From Gemmatimonadota bacterium (GTDB taxonomy: Bacteria > Gemmatimonadota > Gemmatimonadetes > Longimicrobiales > Gaopeijiaceae), in contig JACQVC010000053.1 of NCBI GenBank assembly GCA_016209995.1, forward strand, positions 1 to 6,953: 6,953 nucleotides of DNA, read 5' to 3'. Below, in pieces: positions 5,588 through 6,953 of this stretch (positions are counted from its first letter, which is position 1; each line of letters opens with the position of its first letter). The notes under the pieces were generated by a model that saw only the letters and a list, made by a program, of their open reading frames with translations, did not search any database and was not told the origin of the DNA. A program made the translations under genes and the position numbers.

Positions 5588-6634
5588 TCACCGCCAACGG
5601 AAGATCTTGAGCGCGATCGCGAAGCTCACGATCCCCCACGCGGTCACCGCCGCCATCCCACCGAGCACGTCCGTGAGGCTCGCGGCATCGTTCATGACCG
5701 CGCGCAGAGTGTCCACGAGCGGTGTGAGCGGAAGCACGTGGATCAGCGGCTGCATGCCGCGCGGGAAATTGGTAGAGGAAAAGAATACGCCGGAGAGGAT
5801 CCACATCGGCACCTGCGCCAGGTTCATGAGGCCGGTCACGCCCTCGACCGTAGTGGCGCGGCTGGCCACCAGCAGGCCGAGCGCCGCGAACGCGAGCGAC
5901 CCCAGCACCGCGATGAGGGCGAACAGCGCCAGCGAGCCGCGCACCGTCACATCGAAGACGAGCCACGCGAACACGAGCAGGACCACCACCTCGAGGGCGA
6001 GGAAGGCCAGGCGACCGAGCGCGAAGCTCAACAGGAAGTGACTCCTGCGCATCGGCGTGGCGACGAAACGCTTCAGGAGCATCCGCGTGCGGAGCTGCAC
6101 GACCGAATAGCCTACGCCCCAGAGCCCCGAGCCCATGATGTTCAGTGCGAGCAGTCCGGGTATCAGGAAATCGATGTAGCGGGAGCCGCGCTCGCTGACG
6201 AGCTCCTCTCTGGAGTCCGCGGGCTCCGCGTATCCGGCCGCGCGCGCGAGTGCCAGCTCGACCTGGACGCGGGCGAGTCGGCTCTCCGGCCTCGCCGCAT
6301 CGTACCGGTACGTCAGGCCATGCTCTTGCGGGATGACCAGCAGGCCAACTAGCCCGGCGCGCAACGCTTCCTCGGCCGCCGCGCGCTCCAGGACGGTGAC
6401 GTCCAGATCCGCATGAGCTTCGAGCGCCGAGCGCAGCGTCTCAGCCTGCGGCCCGGACAGCACGGCGACCGCTGAGGGCTGGACCGGCCGATCGCGAAAT
6501 GCGATCCCGAGGGCGAGCGCCATCGCGATCGGGAAGACGAACGTCCAGAAGACCGCCTCCGGCTCGCGCAGGAACTCGCGCACGCGGAACAGCGTGAGCT
6601 CGACCAGCGGATGGCCTCGGTCCCGCTCATTCAT
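5588..6634 (-). CDS. ABC-2 type transporter permease
   Basis: This is an inner-membrane permease subunit of an ABC-2 exporter (348 residues), the family that moves drugs, polysaccharides or other substrates outward. TM1 is at about 28-46 (FWTFVFPIAMALALGI). A soluble loop of about 110 residues (47-155), presumably extracytoplasmic, follows. Five more segments lie at about 156-180, 200-227, 233-257, 265-288 and 324-344. The ABC-2 signature SGVFFSSTNFPRGM with following HVLPLTPLVDTLRAV (281-313) is clear. The region before TM1 (TLFRVREFLREPEAVFW) is the usual amphipathic coupling helix. The start at 6634 is supported by GGGAGG 10 bases upstream on the minus strand (6650-6645). The gene overlaps the end of the ATPase gene by 8 bp, so the two are one translational unit. 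Substrate cannot be told. Confidence 0.93.
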   Translation of the reverse strand: MNERDRGHPLVELTLFRVREFLREPEAVFWTFVFPIAMALALGIAFRDRPVQPSAVAVLSGPQAETLRSALEAHADLDVTVLERAAAEEALRAGLVGLLVIPQEHGLTYRYDAARPESRLARVQVELALARAAGYAEPADSREELVSERGSRYIDFLIPGLLALNIMGSGLWGVGYSVVQLRTRMLLKRFVATPMRRSHFLLSFALGRLAFLALEVVVLLVFAWLVFDVTVRGSLALFALIAVLGSLAFAALGLLVASRATTVEGVTGLMNLAQVPMWILSGVFFSSTNFPRGMQPLIHVLPLTPLVDTLRAVMNDAASLTDVLGGMAAVTAWGIVSFAIALKIFRWR

Positions 6635-6953
6635 CGCGCAGGTGCCTCCCGGTCAGGGCGAGAAACACGTCTTCCAGCGTCGCGTGGTGAATGACGAGGC
6701 CGCCCAGCTCGGCGCCGGCACGCGCCAGCTTCTCGAGCACGGCCGGCACCGCGCGGTGCACTTCCTTGACCGTAAGCGAGACCGTGCCGTCCTGAACGCG
6801 CGCGGCCAGCACGCCGGGTATTCTGCGCCACTCGTCGGCCTCCAGCGGTTGGCTTCCATTGACCGAGACCTCGACCACGTGATCCGCACCCAACGAGGCG
6901 ACCAGGTCGTCGGGCACGCCGAGCTTGAGGACTCGCCCGTGGTCCATGATCGC
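6627..6953 (-). CDS. ABC transporter ATP-binding protein, C-terminal 108 residues (5' end outside window)
   Basis: Only the C-terminus is present, and the reading frame is open at the right window edge. It begins with AIMDHGRVLKLGVPDDLV, the segment that follows the H-loop histidine in exporter-type ATPases (typically RVAIMDHGRI..GTP..L). The remaining 85 or so residues form the accessory C-terminal domain of CcmA-like ATPases paired with ABC-2 permeases: VVEVSVNG, then GTVSLTVKEVHRAVPAVLEKLARAGAELGGLVIHHATLEDVFLALTGRHLRDE. The ending LEDVFLALTGRHL is very typical. Walker A, Walker B and signature motifs lie outside the window and cannot be checked. It overlaps the permease by 8 bp and is its energy-providing partner. 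Confidence 0.92.
   Translation of the reverse strand, partial: AIMDHGRVLKLGVPDDLVASLGADHVVEVSVNGSQPLEADEWRRIPGVLAARVQDGTVSLTVKEVHRAVPAVLEKLARAGAELGGLVIHHATLEDVFLALTGRHLRDE

Noticed and set aside
4767..5966. 399-codon open frame on the minus strand
   Set aside because: It crosses the Uma2 gene and the permease gene in a different frame and is low-complexity Arg/Gly-rich.
5564..6352. 262-codon open frame on the plus strand
   Set aside because: It is antisense to the ABC-2 permease. The product is His/Arg/Glu-rich, and the permease strand shows clear membrane segments.

Overview
The window is a GC-rich bacterial chromosomal segment. Nearly every codon ends in G or C, GTG and TTG starts are plausible, and genes are tightly packed with short overlaps. 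No rRNA, tRNA, insertion sequence, phage gene or CRISPR array is visible. The gene set resembles high-GC soil or sediment lineages such as Gemmatimonadota: a class V aminotransferase, a DUF167 protein beside an alkaline-phosphatase-superfamily metalloenzyme, a PilB/GspE-like ATPase, a Uma2 nuclease-fold protein and an ABC-2 exporter. That taxonomic placement is a weak inference.

Layout. Positions 1-660 (minus) hold the N-terminal 220 residues of a PLP-dependent class V aminotransferase that runs off the left edge. A divergent intergenic region of about 160 bp follows and carries a 19-bp inverted repeat. A plus-strand cluster then begins: an unrecognised 186-residue soluble protein (822-1382), a 67-residue single-span membrane protein (1391-1594), a DUF167/YggU protein (1639-1926), and a 310-residue metalloenzyme (1923-2855) whose ATG overlaps the YggU stop. 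After 97 bp, a type II secretion/type IV pilus family ATPase (2953-4746) follows. It has a complete ATPase core, an unusually compact tetracysteine zinc site, and an extra C-terminal double zinc ribbon.

Transcription then converges. On the minus strand are a Uma2-family protein (4793-5353), a spacer of about 230 bp, and an ABC-2 exporter pair: the permease (5588-6634) and the last 108 residues of its ATPase (6627-6953), which runs off the right edge. The ATPase is upstream of the permease, and the two genes overlap by 8 bp.

How the genes work together. The ABC ATPase and permease almost certainly form one exporter. YggU and the metalloenzyme are translationally coupled, and the two small unknown genes upstream may share their transcript. 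The secretion/pilus ATPase has no pilin, inner-membrane platform or secretin gene beside it here, so its machine must be encoded elsewhere. The most unusual feature is its cysteine-rich tail. No clearly new defence or mobile system is visible.
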